Positions 25,719 through 33,353 of a stretch of 64,000 nt of DNA are shown piece by piece. The DNA is from Bacteroidota bacterium (GTDB lineage Bacteria > Bacteroidota > Bacteroidia > B-17B0 > Aurantibacillaceae). Location: the NCBI GenBank assembly GCA_030692515.1, contig JAUXZS010000050.1:36062-100061 (forward strand), in the 5' to 3' direction. The position numbers and the translations under genes are program-made. Under the pieces are notes generated by a model. It was not told where the DNA came from. It was given only the letters and a program-made list of their open reading frames with translations, and did not search any database. Position 1 is the first letter of the stretch; every line of letters begins with the position of its first letter.

Positions 25719-25765
25719 AAAACAAAAAATCAAATCAATTAAAAACAATCAAAAAAAATAAAAAC

Positions 25766-25999
25766 ATGAGTAACACAGCAAAAGTAGTAGTAATGGAACA
25801 ACCATTTAAAGTAAGACCCTGCAACAAAAAAGAATTGTATAATCATTTCAAAGTGAGTAAACACATTTTCAACCGTTGGATAAAAGCCATAGAGCCACAA
25901 CTCGGAAAACCCATTGGTGGTTTGTATAGTGTAAAACAAGTATTGTTTATCATCGAAACATACGGCACACCTTGTCAAATTGTAAATGAAGCAGCGTAA
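25766..25999 (+). CDS. small HTH DNA-binding protein (second of two)
   Basis: 77 aa, paralogous to the 23716-23949 protein: RPCNKKELYNHFKVSKHIFNRW corresponds to RPYTNKDLARLFGKSESTWRRE (compare in short blocks), and YSVKQVLFIIETYGTP to WSIKQVEQIMSLLGRP. It lies 47 bp after the 188-aa gene. The two copies bracket the CDF transporter and control region, as would early and late regulators. Confidence 0.7.
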   Translation: MSNTAKVVVMEQPFKVRPCNKKELYNHFKVSKHIFNRWIKAIEPQLGKPIGGLYSVKQVLFIIETYGTPCQIVNEAA

Positions 26000-26115
26000 A
26001 GCAAAGTAAACGGAGGTAAACGAAAAACCAGTAAGAACCAAAATCCGCTTAGTGAGCCAAAACCCTTGCTAATCTTTGCACTCGCAAACAACATCAACAA
26101 TTAAAAAAGCAGAAA

Positions 26116-26319
26116 ATGAAAACAAATGAAATCACAAACGACAGCACCGCTTCGCATACCTTTTTAACTGGAGCAATACTGTTTGCCAACTTAGATTATT
26201 CGGGCTTGTTGGATTATGCAGTAAAGGCGATTATAGGTGGAGCAATATGGATGAGTTTTAAACTGGCAGGCGATTATTTATCCATTAGACTACGAAAGAA
26301 AAACACAAAAGAGAATTAA
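26116..26319 (+). CDS. small membrane protein, 67 aa
   Basis: Has a hydrophobic stretch at about 16-34 (HTFLTGAILFANLDYSG) and a second at 35-52 (YAVKAIIGGAIWMSFKLAG), then a basic tail RLRKKNTKEN. Holin-sized, but at the front of the structural genes rather than near the lysis genes, so a virion membrane or regulatory peptide is equally possible. No recognised family. Confidence 0.55.
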   Translation: MKTNEITNDSTASHTFLTGAILFANLDYSGLLDYAVKAIIGGAIWMSFKLAGDYLSIRLRKKNTKEN

Positions 26320-26357
26320 GAACAATAAAAAAAAATATAGAAAGGGGAAAAAACAAA

Positions 26358-26846
26358 ATGGCTAACTGGAAAAAAATAGGAATTATATCGGGCATAGGTG
26401 CAGGTTTGGTAGGCGTGTATAGTTATGCCAGTAGATTATCCAAAGCCAGCGATAAAATAGAAACGAATATAAAAGCAAACATCCACTCCATAAAATTAGA
26501 AGGGATAACCATTCGGATAGATGTAAAATTAAAAAACCCAAGCAATGTAAAATTCAAAATTAAATACCCCTTTGTTAAAGCCCAATATAAGGATAGCGTG
26601 ATTGGCACATCTCAAGTAATTGACAAAAACATAGAGATACCAAAGAACGGAGAAGTAAACATAGAGGGCATTATGATACTTGTCCCCTACACAGGATTAT
26701 TTTCAGTGGGTGCTGGACTAATGAAAGCCTTAACCATGAATGAAGCCGCAATCATTACCGTTAAAACCATTAGCCAAGTGGACTTAGGTTGGAGAAAATT
26801 ACCCTACGAAAAAACAAACGACATCACATTAAGAAACAAAGCCTAA
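26358..26846 (+). CDS. LEA2/WHy-domain-like membrane-anchored protein
   Basis: 162 aa: N-terminal glycine-rich hydrophobic segment (8-24, GIISGIGAGLVGVYSYA), then a beta-sandwich with KLEGITIRIDVKLKNPSNVKFKIKYP (key: NPS after a strand, as in LEA14/WHy domains), VPYTG, and strands to the C-terminus. WHy/LEA2 folds occur in membrane-associated and desiccation proteins. Its stop overlaps the next gene's ATG (TAATG). Family assignment is by pattern and moderately sure. Confidence 0.6.
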   Translation: MANWKKIGIISGIGAGLVGVYSYASRLSKASDKIETNIKANIHSIKLEGITIRIDVKLKNPSNVKFKIKYPFVKAQYKDSVIGTSQVIDKNIEIPKNGEVNIEGIMILVPYTGLFSVGAGLMKALTMNEAAIITVKTISQVDLGWRKLPYEKTNDITLRNKA

Positions 26847-28678
26847 TGGAAGCAACTACAAAAATAAAACTTAAAAGCCTCGACCCATACAGGCATTTAT
26901 TTCCAGCCGCATTGGTAATAGATAAAACTATAAAAAAGGGTGCAGGTGTAAGTGATACGGTAGCGTTTATACCAAAGGTCGTTGCAAAATGCAGATGGCA
27001 AGTGAAAAATTATGTGGATGCCGAATTAAGAGGATTAGGAATGTATGAGGCTTGCGAAAAATTATGGCACTTTGTAAAACAACACATCGAATATGAAAAA
27101 GACGAAAGAGGCTTGGAACAGGTACGCAGCCCACGCCGATTAATTCACGATGTAAAAGGCGATTGCGATTGTTTTACAACATTCATAGATACGTGTTTAA
27201 CAGAGCTAAATATTCCAACCATTAACCGAATAACAAAGTATAAGGAAAACCACTTTCAACACATTTACCCCATAGTACCAATGAGCAATGGACAGTATAT
27301 CGTGATGGATTGTGTAGTGGACAGATTTAATTATGAAGAACCTTACAGCGAAAAAAAAGATTACAAAATGGATTTACAATTTTTAGATGGCATAGATGAT
27401 GAGAAACTAAACGGAGGTGTAGATGTACAAGACCTGTTTGGATGGGACGGCGAAATGGGCGAATTAGGGAAAGCCAAGATATTTCGTAAGAACCAAAGCA
27501 CATCTGCCATGCCCTTGCAAAATCAGGGCAACAAAAAAACATTAATTAAAAACAAAGGCTTTCAAAAATTTAAAACGATTGCCAAAAAGGGCTTAAACAT
27601 TGCCAACAAAGCGAATCCGGCTACTGCGTTATTACGTGCAGGTATATTAGCCTCGATGAAACTTAATGTAATGAAAGTACCACAACGATTAAAGTGGGCT
27701 TACTTAACAGAAAGTGAAGCACAACAAAAGGGTGCTGACATGGCGAAATTCGGAAAGCTAAAAAATGTGCTATACCGAATAGAACAAATATTTTACACCG
27801 CTGGAGGTAAGCCCGAAAATCTTAAAAAAGCAATCTTAGAAGGTAGAGGAAACCGAAACAAAGAAGTAAATGGATTTGGTTATGCTGAAAGTATGGATGG
27901 AAACGTATCAGGCATGAGTGAATACACCAATGTTTCTACACTACTAGGTACAAGCATTTATCAAGATGAATTTGTAAATGGTTTAGAAGGTACAGAAGGA
28001 TTAGGTGCAGCCGTAACCACAAGTGCAGCCATTACAGCAGCAACAACAGTTATGGCATCTATTGCAGCCTTATTAAAATCAATAGGTAATGTTTTTCCGA
28101 ATAAAAAACAAAGCCATGATTTTAATGTACCCGAAGAAAACAAAGGGACTTCAAGTGATGCAGAAAGTGGCAATGCAAATAGAGATAATCCTACATCGGA
28201 GAATGCGTATAGCGAAAATAGTAACAACTCTTCAAGCAATTCAAACGCAAGTAACAGTTCAACAAGCAGCCCTGAAGGAAACAAAAGCAGTAGCAGTAAC
28301 GAAGGTAACAGTAATAGCGAAAATGTACCAGCTAATCAAAACACTAATAGCGAAGCAGGCACAAACGAAGACAACCAAAATAATGGCGCAAATGCGAGAA
28401 CAGCAAACACAAATACCGACACTAAAACAGATGACATTAAAAAAGGTGGCTTTAAAGAGTTTTGGGAAAATAATAAAAAGTGGATGAAACCTGTGGGTAT
28501 TGGTTTAGGTGTTGCAGGGATTTTGTTTGCAGGTTACAAAGCCTTAAAAAAAGATGATTCAAAGGGAAGTGCAAAAAAATCGAGTGGTGGATTAAATGGT
28601 GTACCTAAAAATAAAAAAGGAAAGCGAAAAGGGCGCAAAAAACAACAATACAAACCCATACACAAAATAGAGTTGTAA
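26846..28678 (+). CDS. transglutaminase-like cysteine-protease-fold protein with C-terminal membrane anchor
   Basis: The start at 26846 is fixed by the TAATG overlap; the frame upstream of it lies inside the previous gene. 610 aa: transglutaminase-like core at about 65-160 with a Cys in GDCDCFTTF (107/109), His in ENHFQHIYP (136/139) and Asp in VMDCVVD (155), a plausible catalytic triad. Then a helical middle, an Asn/Ser/Gly/Glu-rich low-complexity stretch (about 430-545), one membrane segment (about 560-580, VGIGLGVAGILFAGY) and a very basic tail. Could process or cross-link virion proteins or act on peptidoglycan peptides. Confidence 0.7.
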   Translation: MEATTKIKLKSLDPYRHLFPAALVIDKTIKKGAGVSDTVAFIPKVVAKCRWQVKNYVDAELRGLGMYEACEKLWHFVKQHIEYEKDERGLEQVRSPRRLIHDVKGDCDCFTTFIDTCLTELNIPTINRITKYKENHFQHIYPIVPMSNGQYIVMDCVVDRFNYEEPYSEKKDYKMDLQFLDGIDDEKLNGGVDVQDLFGWDGEMGELGKAKIFRKNQSTSAMPLQNQGNKKTLIKNKGFQKFKTIAKKGLNIANKANPATALLRAGILASMKLNVMKVPQRLKWAYLTESEAQQKGADMAKFGKLKNVLYRIEQIFYTAGGKPENLKKAILEGRGNRNKEVNGFGYAESMDGNVSGMSEYTNVSTLLGTSIYQDEFVNGLEGTEGLGAAVTTSAAITAATTVMASIAALLKSIGNVFPNKKQSHDFNVPEENKGTSSDAESGNANRDNPTSENAYSENSNNSSSNSNASNSSTSSPEGNKSSSSNEGNSNSENVPANQNTNSEAGTNEDNQNNGANARTANTNTDTKTDDIKKGGFKEFWENNKKWMKPVGIGLGVAGILFAGYKALKKDDSKGSAKKSSGGLNGVPKNKKGKRKGRKKQQYKPIHKIEL

Positions 28679-28706
28679 ATAATAAACCCTTTAAAAAAAC
28701 AAAACA

Positions 28707-29297
28707 ATGAGTAAAAAGAAAAACAAAAAATCCAGTAAGAAAAATCAGTCCAAAGTGATGACACTTACACAACCATTAGAAACCAAAGGCAATGGAAAAA
28801 ATACCGCAATTGAAACACTAAAAGATATAGCGGTAGGTGTTATTGGTGGTGGCTTGGCTGGAGCAGCCATTGGTAAACCTTCCTTGCTAACAGGTATCGG
28901 GACATCACTCATCGGGCATTATGTCGGTGTTCCGCTAATGACCAGTTTCGGGTTTGGTATGATGGCATCAGGCACATATCAAATGGCTACGGGTTCAGTA
29001 AATGGTGTAAGTGGTCTTGAAGGCGTAAAAGAAAGAGTACAACTGTTTAAGGAAAGCTTAAAACAGCGATTGTATTTAGACAAAATCATCAAGCCTAAAA
29101 AGAAAGAAGACGAAGGGGCAAACGGTATGGGAAGCGTTCAATACTTTAAATATCCCAACACCGAAAACAAAGAACTCGATATGGGTTCGATGGATAACAT
29201 CGAGCGTGAAATAGCTCGGTTAGGAGAACAATACGAACGCAAACAAATGACAGGCATGAATGATGACATAAATGGCATAGAGGATAAATTGTATTAG
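28707..29297 (+). CDS. glycine-rich membrane protein of the virion-like block
   Basis: 196 aa: basic N-terminus (MSKKKNKKSSKKNQ), then two or three Gly-rich hydrophobic stretches (about 40-100: AVGVIGGGLAGAAIG, LTGIGTSLIGHYVG, FGFGMMASGTY), and a hydrophilic, charged C-terminal half. The layout suits a virion inner-membrane or membrane-remodelling protein. No recognised family. It follows the transglutaminase-like gene by 28 bp in the same operon. Confidence 0.6.
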   Translation: MSKKKNKKSSKKNQSKVMTLTQPLETKGNGKNTAIETLKDIAVGVIGGGLAGAAIGKPSLLTGIGTSLIGHYVGVPLMTSFGFGMMASGTYQMATGSVNGVSGLEGVKERVQLFKESLKQRLYLDKIIKPKKKEDEGANGMGSVQYFKYPNTENKELDMGSMDNIEREIARLGEQYERKQMTGMNDDINGIEDKLY

Positions 29298-29462
29298 TCC
29301 TCGCTTCACAAAAGGCATAGAGCCTTTCCGTTCCTAAAAACGCATTGCAGTAAACGCAAACCCTAATGATAAAAAATTAGTGTAATGGCAACGCCTTGTC
29401 TTGAGTGAAGCAAAATAATACAACCAATAAACGAAAAATAAAAAAATTAAAAACAAAAAATT
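29298..29462 (+). other. 165-bp leader region before the candidate capsid gene
   Basis: No ORF. GCTTCAC (about 29304) and GTGAAGC (about 29404) are inverted repeats 100 bp apart, with a smaller GGC..GCC hairpin between. It may be an mRNA leader structure or contain a separate late promoter; no clear TAnnTTTG box was seen. Confidence 0.4.
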
Positions 29463-30185
29463 ATGTTAGAATTATTAGAAGGAGTAGAAGAATACAACAA
29501 CGTAGGAGCTTTGTTGGGTTTAGAAGGTTTAGAGGGTAGTGATGAGTTGTTAGGTGCGTTACGCAGAATGAACCCGATTGCACGATTAAGAGCCATTAAC
29601 AAAATGGCAAGTACAGGTGCATCGAGCAAAGGCTCTCGTGCCGAAATGGAAAAACACTTTGGCGAATTACCGGTACACATCAAAGAAGGATTATCAAAAG
29701 GTGATTTACGTCTAGCGGATAACGTGATTTACAGTATCAAACCTGTAAGCTCAAAAACAATCAAGATGTTTGAAACACAAGACGACAAAGAAATCGGATT
29801 GCGTAATGTATCAAACGCTAAGTTACCAAAGAACCAAGCGTTTTTAGTGAGTGGTATTGTTTTATTAGCTGGTGTAGCTGCTGATATGACAAAGGATAAA
29901 GTAATGGCTACACAATTTGGCGCATTAGAAAATTTTGCACCAATCGTAAATGGGGAATTCTCTCTAAAGAGCAACAAAAAACAAATCGTTCCCGAAACCA
30001 GCAACAACGTGTTTAAAACAAGTAATATGCACAACGTACCATTAGGCTATTACAAGTTAGCAAATCCACGTTTAATTCACGATGACATCTTAATGGAGAT
30101 GACTATTGAATTAGGAACAATGGATGGTTTAGACCAAAAGACCCATTTGTTTGTGGGCTTACATGGAACTATCACAACTCCATAG
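29463..30185 (+). CDS. candidate major capsid protein, 240 aa
   Basis: Helical, acidic N-terminus (1-75), then beta-rich: VIYSIKPVSSKTIKMFE, FLVSGIVLLAGVA, PIVNGEFSLKSNKKQIVPET, GYYKLANPRLI, MTIELGTM, THLFVGLHGTITTP. The strand order and aromatic/Asn-Gly turns resemble jelly-roll virion proteins, but I cannot identify a family. Support is contextual: it has its own leader, and a perfect 12-bp hairpin follows at once, an arrangement that gives high expression of one gene relative to those downstream. It lies centrally among small structural-type genes. It might instead be a scaffold or other structural protein. Confidence 0.5.
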   Translation: MLELLEGVEEYNNVGALLGLEGLEGSDELLGALRRMNPIARLRAINKMASTGASSKGSRAEMEKHFGELPVHIKEGLSKGDLRLADNVIYSIKPVSSKTIKMFETQDDKEIGLRNVSNAKLPKNQAFLVSGIVLLAGVAADMTKDKVMATQFGALENFAPIVNGEFSLKSNKKQIVPETSNNVFKTSNMHNVPLGYYKLANPRLIHDDILMEMTIELGTMDGLDQKTHLFVGLHGTITTP

Positions 30186-30201
30186 TTAATTCTGAAATCA
30201 A

Positions 30202-30236
30202 AAAAGTCCGCTGTAAGTGGCAGCGGACTTTTAAGA
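30202..30236 (+). terminator. strong hairpin after the candidate capsid gene
   Basis: Perfect 12-bp stem AAAAGTCCGCTG (30202-30213) / CAGCGGACTTTT (30221-30232). The T run is short, and same-strand genes continue after it, so it is probably a partial terminator or mRNA-stabilising 3' end. Confidence 0.8.
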
Positions 30237-30262
30237 CATTAAAAACTTTAATATGAAAAACT

Positions 30263-30646
30263 ATGCTAAAGATAGTAAAAAAAAGATACGACATACAAAT
30301 TGCAGAAGCAAACAAAAGTGTAAGCAAAACATTTGAGTTGGATAAAACCGTCAAGCGTATCAAAGGCGTATTAGTTACTTCGGATAAAGACGACTTGTTG
30401 TATTACAGGGGTTCACAAAAAATTGAAATAAATAATCAAGAATACTTCCCCGAAAATTATGAAAGTAAATTGTTGATGTCGGGTGTTAATGTATCACCAA
30501 ACGAACGCTATTATAAAATTGATACAACTAACATAGGTAATGGTATTATTAAATTAAGTTATACCGATGCCGATGATGGTAGAACAACCTTTGCAGCTTA
30601 CCGAGTGTCCTTGTATGTAGATTGTGAAACGGAGGACGAGTTATGA
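30263..30646 (+). CDS. beta-rich minor structural protein candidate, 127 aa
   Basis: Predicted mostly beta: SKTFELDKTVKRIKGVLVTS, YYRGSQKIEINNQEYFPE, YKIDTTNIGNGIIKLSYTD, YRVSLYV. No signal or membrane segment. Its first strands (FELDKTVKRIKGV) match the next protein (FQIRLPKTAKKVIGV), suggesting a duplicated small beta-sandwich such as vertex or spike-base proteins. It overlaps the next gene by 4 bp (ATGA). No family recognised. Confidence 0.6.
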   Translation: MLKIVKKRYDIQIAEANKSVSKTFELDKTVKRIKGVLVTSDKDDLLYYRGSQKIEINNQEYFPENYESKLLMSGVNVSPNERYYKIDTTNIGNGIIKLSYTDADDGRTTFAAYRVSLYVDCETEDEL

Positions 30647-31104
30647 TGCAGGAACAAGTTTGTATAACACCGTTAGCCATCAATAAAGCCGGTCAAGTAA
30701 AACACTTTCAAATCAGATTACCAAAAACAGCAAAGAAAGTAATTGGTGTTGAAATTGGTGGGCGGTTTTTGAATGGAAGTAAACTTGTGCCAAACATAAA
30801 TTCAGATGCTCTATTTAAGTGCAATCAATTAGTAGGCGAATTAAAACTACAAAGTTGCGAAGAAGCGAATGTGTTTTATGCTGGCGAACTTCGATTGGAC
30901 AGTAATATGGCGTATGGCGATTATACTAAAAATACGCAATGGATACCCGAAGTATTTACACATCAAATGCAAACGTTTGAAGACGTAGTCATAACTAATG
31001 CAGATAGCACGGTCATCAATGGAATGTATAAAGACAACATCGGATTGCAAAACCAACAAAGTGTAAGTTATCTATTGAATGTTTATCTGTGGTATTCAAA
31101 ATAA
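30643..31104 (+). CDS. beta-rich minor structural protein candidate, 153 aa
   Basis: Starts inside the previous stop (ATGA overlap); ATGATG offers two adjacent starts. Beta-rich with FQIRLPKTAKKVIGVEIGG, NVFYAGELRLDSNMAYGDYT, and a C-terminal SVSYLLNVYLWYSK. It shares the LxKTxKxxxGV pattern with the preceding gene, so it is a probable paralogue. Translational coupling suggests a fixed ratio of the two in a complex. Confidence 0.6.
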   Translation: MMQEQVCITPLAINKAGQVKHFQIRLPKTAKKVIGVEIGGRFLNGSKLVPNINSDALFKCNQLVGELKLQSCEEANVFYAGELRLDSNMAYGDYTKNTQWIPEVFTHQMQTFEDVVITNADSTVINGMYKDNIGLQNQQSVSYLLNVYLWYSK

Positions 31105-31154
31105 GAGACAAGACATAAGAATTAAGACACAAGAAAAATAATTAAAAAGAAAAA

Positions 31155-31490
31155 ATGAACGTAGCACTTGCTTTAGAATATATCCCACGCCGAATGAAAG
31201 AATTGGGTTTTAACAGCGATTATTATATCCGTTTCAGACACTTTGTGTTACAGGCAAACGAACAATTAGAGATAAACGCTTTTAATCAGTTTTTCATTTT
31301 AGTTGAGGAAAAGTGTGATGTCAGCATACAATCTGAGTTTGGCGTGTATGATATAGCAGAAGATAAAATAAACGAACAAAGCTACGAACATCAAGGGGAT
31401 ATACTTATCAGTAATAATCGTAACAGTATTAACCATGTTCGGTTTATACAAGTTATTCCAAAACATCAATCATTAAAAACTAAAAATTAA
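31155..31490 (+). CDS. beta-rich structural protein candidate, 111 aa
   Basis: Helical first 40 residues, then strands FFILVEEKCDVSIQSEFGVYD, YEHQGDILISN, NHVRFIQVIPKH. The SxFGVYD...YEHxGxIxI...VxFIQxIP pattern is one I associate with small phage structural proteins of Bacteroidota, though I cannot name a family. No signal peptide. It lies in the run of small genes after the candidate capsid gene. Confidence 0.6.
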   Translation: MNVALALEYIPRRMKELGFNSDYYIRFRHFVLQANEQLEINAFNQFFILVEEKCDVSIQSEFGVYDIAEDKINEQSYEHQGDILISNNRNSINHVRFIQVIPKHQSLKTKN

Positions 31491-31500
31491 AAAAAAATTT

Positions 31501-32358
31501 ATGCCCATTCAATTCGACAACTTCGACCAAAATAAAATTGACCGCTTAAAAACACATTTAAGCAACATGGCTGAAAAACAAAAAGCCAAGTTTTACGAAA
31601 TTTTTGTAGATAATTTAAAAGCAGTTCCAAAGACTGATGAAATCAGCGATTTTGATGCTTATGAAGATTATATGACAGTAGATACGGAACAAATCAAAAT
31701 CGTGATTTATAACTCTACCCTGTCGCCACGCAACGACCAATACGTGTTTATCCTAAAAGCGAAAACACGAGAAGATGCACAAGCTTTTGGATTAAACGGA
31801 TTGCCATTTGCAAAGTTTTCAAAACGTAGTATTAGCGATTGGAGAAAAACTAACCACGAGCGTAGCGAACAGGAAACTGAAATCCGCAGTCTTAAATCGG
31901 AAATCCGTGAGCTGGAAGAAACCATTAATGAAAAGGATAATGTTATTCATCAGCAAAATCAAATCATTGAACAAGCCAAACGTAATGGAAATAAAATAGC
32001 AGGTTATCATTTAGGAGATATTGCAACTGTTGCAGTAGAAGGACTTGTAAAAAGTGCTATGGATGGTAAGTTTCCATTACTTGATGGTTTAATGGGATTA
32101 AAGCGAGATACTACCAATCCGGCTTTAGGAACAGTAAACAACACAAACGAAAATGCCGAAGTAAGTTTTGAAAGTGTAAAAGAAAATGCGGAGAACTCTG
32201 CCACACTTAGCGAACAAGACCAAGCGATGTTAGAAATCATTAAAAAAATACAAGCACATTTTAATGAAGAAGAGTTTAATCAAATTTTAGATGTGTTGGA
32301 TTTATTTGCCAATGATAAAACACTCATTGCAAAAGCCCTCGAAGCAGGTAAAGAGTAG
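31501..32358 (+). CDS. coiled-coil protein, 285 aa
   Basis: Soluble protein: alpha/beta first part (1-110), a long coiled coil at about 118-160 (EQETEIRSLKSEIRELEETI, in short: heptads of L/I with E/K), then a helical C-terminus with two acidic helices (about 235-285). No family recognised. In virion clusters such proteins can be scaffolds or minor structural proteins, which is inference only. It is preceded by a purine-rich stretch (aattaaaaaaaaattt) rather than a Shine-Dalgarno site. Confidence 0.6.
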   Translation: MPIQFDNFDQNKIDRLKTHLSNMAEKQKAKFYEIFVDNLKAVPKTDEISDFDAYEDYMTVDTEQIKIVIYNSTLSPRNDQYVFILKAKTREDAQAFGLNGLPFAKFSKRSISDWRKTNHERSEQETEIRSLKSEIRELEETINEKDNVIHQQNQIIEQAKRNGNKIAGYHLGDIATVAVEGLVKSAMDGKFPLLDGLMGLKRDTTNPALGTVNNTNENAEVSFESVKENAENSATLSEQDQAMLEIIKKIQAHFNEEEFNQILDVLDLFANDKTLIAKALEAGKE

Positions 32359-32442
32359 TTCATTAAAATCAATTTAAAACAAACAAAGGCAAAGGTGGAA
32401 ACACTTAGCGTGGCGAAGCCTTGCCTTTTAAAACAAAAACGT

Positions 32443-32625
32443 ATGCAAAAATTCAGTTATAAAATAGACATCAGCGCAGCTTCAGAAAAAGAAGCGATTA
32501 CAAAAATGAAAGCCTTAACCGTATTAGCCAGTAAACTAAAAGATAAAGAACTGGAGAAGTTAGCCTACATCATTCAAAACGACCCCATCAAAACCGCAAT
32601 GGCAAAAACCGCATTAGGCGTGTAG
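32443..32625 (+). CDS. small helical protein, 60 aa
   Basis: I choose the ATG 32443 (MQKFSYKIDISAASEKEA) over the GTG at 32395, because the extra 16 residues look like read-in sequence. One strand (FSYKIDI) and two helices (KEAITKMKALTVLASKL, DKELEKLAYII) with a C-terminal KTALGV. No family known to me. It stands between the coiled-coil protein and the annexin-like protein, 7 bp from the latter. Confidence 0.6.
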   Translation: MQKFSYKIDISAASEKEAITKMKALTVLASKLKDKELEKLAYIIQNDPIKTAMAKTALGV

Positions 32626-32632
32626 TATAAAC

Positions 32633-33352
32633 ATGAATAACAACAACCATAATCGTAAACCAGCCATTGTTCCATATAAACACGAACAAGCGAACAAAAG
32701 CGAAGGTTTGAGCCTAAAAGAAAAAATAGGTTTGACGTTGCTTTCTATCGCTGGGCTGGGAGGTTTGATTTGGTGGGGAACTACGGCAATTAAAAACAAA
32801 GTGGAAGATAAAGCCCATGCCAAAAGTTTTGATGACGGAAATCCCGAAACCCTTGCCAAGCAAATAAAAATGGCTTTTGAAAACGATGGTTATTGGGGAA
32901 CGGACATGGAAAAATTAAGGGCAACAATCATTAGCATTGAAAGTAAAGAACAACTCAACAAAGTATTCAAGGCATATAAAAAAGAATACCACCGCAATAT
33001 GTATTTAGATATGAGCGATGAATTACAAGCCAGTCAATACAATGAGCTATTACAAATCATTGCTACTAAACCCGAAAAGAAAGGAGCAAAACCAACACAG
33101 AGTTTTTACACCGCTTGGGCAAAACGATTAAAAGCAGCCTTTGATAAAACTTACTCCTTTATTCCCGGCACAGATGAACCTGCTATTAAAGCTGTGTTTG
33201 CTGAAATTCCAACGCAACTTGATTTTGTAAAAACAGGAATGGAATACAAACGGATGTATGCCACCGATTTAATGGAGGCTCTGAAAAGTGAATTGGAATA
33301 CTGGGAGATTGGAGATTATTTAAAAATCATTTTATCAAAACCAAAAAAGTAA
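32633..33352 (+). CDS. membrane-anchored protein with two annexin-like repeats
   Basis: 239 aa: a membrane segment at about 32-52 (IGLTLLSIAGLGGLIWWGTTA), then two repeats of about 70 residues (about 74-144 and 161-234). Each has the annexin-type arrangement: A+..F..., GTD (89-91; 179-181), I..I.....QL..V...Y...Y..D+...L. Annexins bind phospholipid through calcium at GxGTD loops. The similarity is by eye and needs profile search. A membrane anchor with lipid-binding repeats fits a virion with an internal membrane or a DNA-delivery role. Confidence 0.6.
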   Translation: MNNNNHNRKPAIVPYKHEQANKSEGLSLKEKIGLTLLSIAGLGGLIWWGTTAIKNKVEDKAHAKSFDDGNPETLAKQIKMAFENDGYWGTDMEKLRATIISIESKEQLNKVFKAYKKEYHRNMYLDMSDELQASQYNELLQIIATKPEKKGAKPTQSFYTAWAKRLKAAFDKTYSFIPGTDEPAIKAVFAEIPTQLDFVKTGMEYKRMYATDLMEALKSELEYWEIGDYLKIILSKPKK

Positions 33353-33353
33353 C

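Noticed and set aside
25739..26041. Minus-strand ORF over the small HTH gene
   Set aside because: Low-complexity aromatic translation antisense to a conserved small gene; no support.
26789..26845. Longer start for the transglutaminase-like gene
   Set aside because: The extension overlaps the WHy-like gene, and TAATG coupling at 26846 is the usual pattern in this operon.
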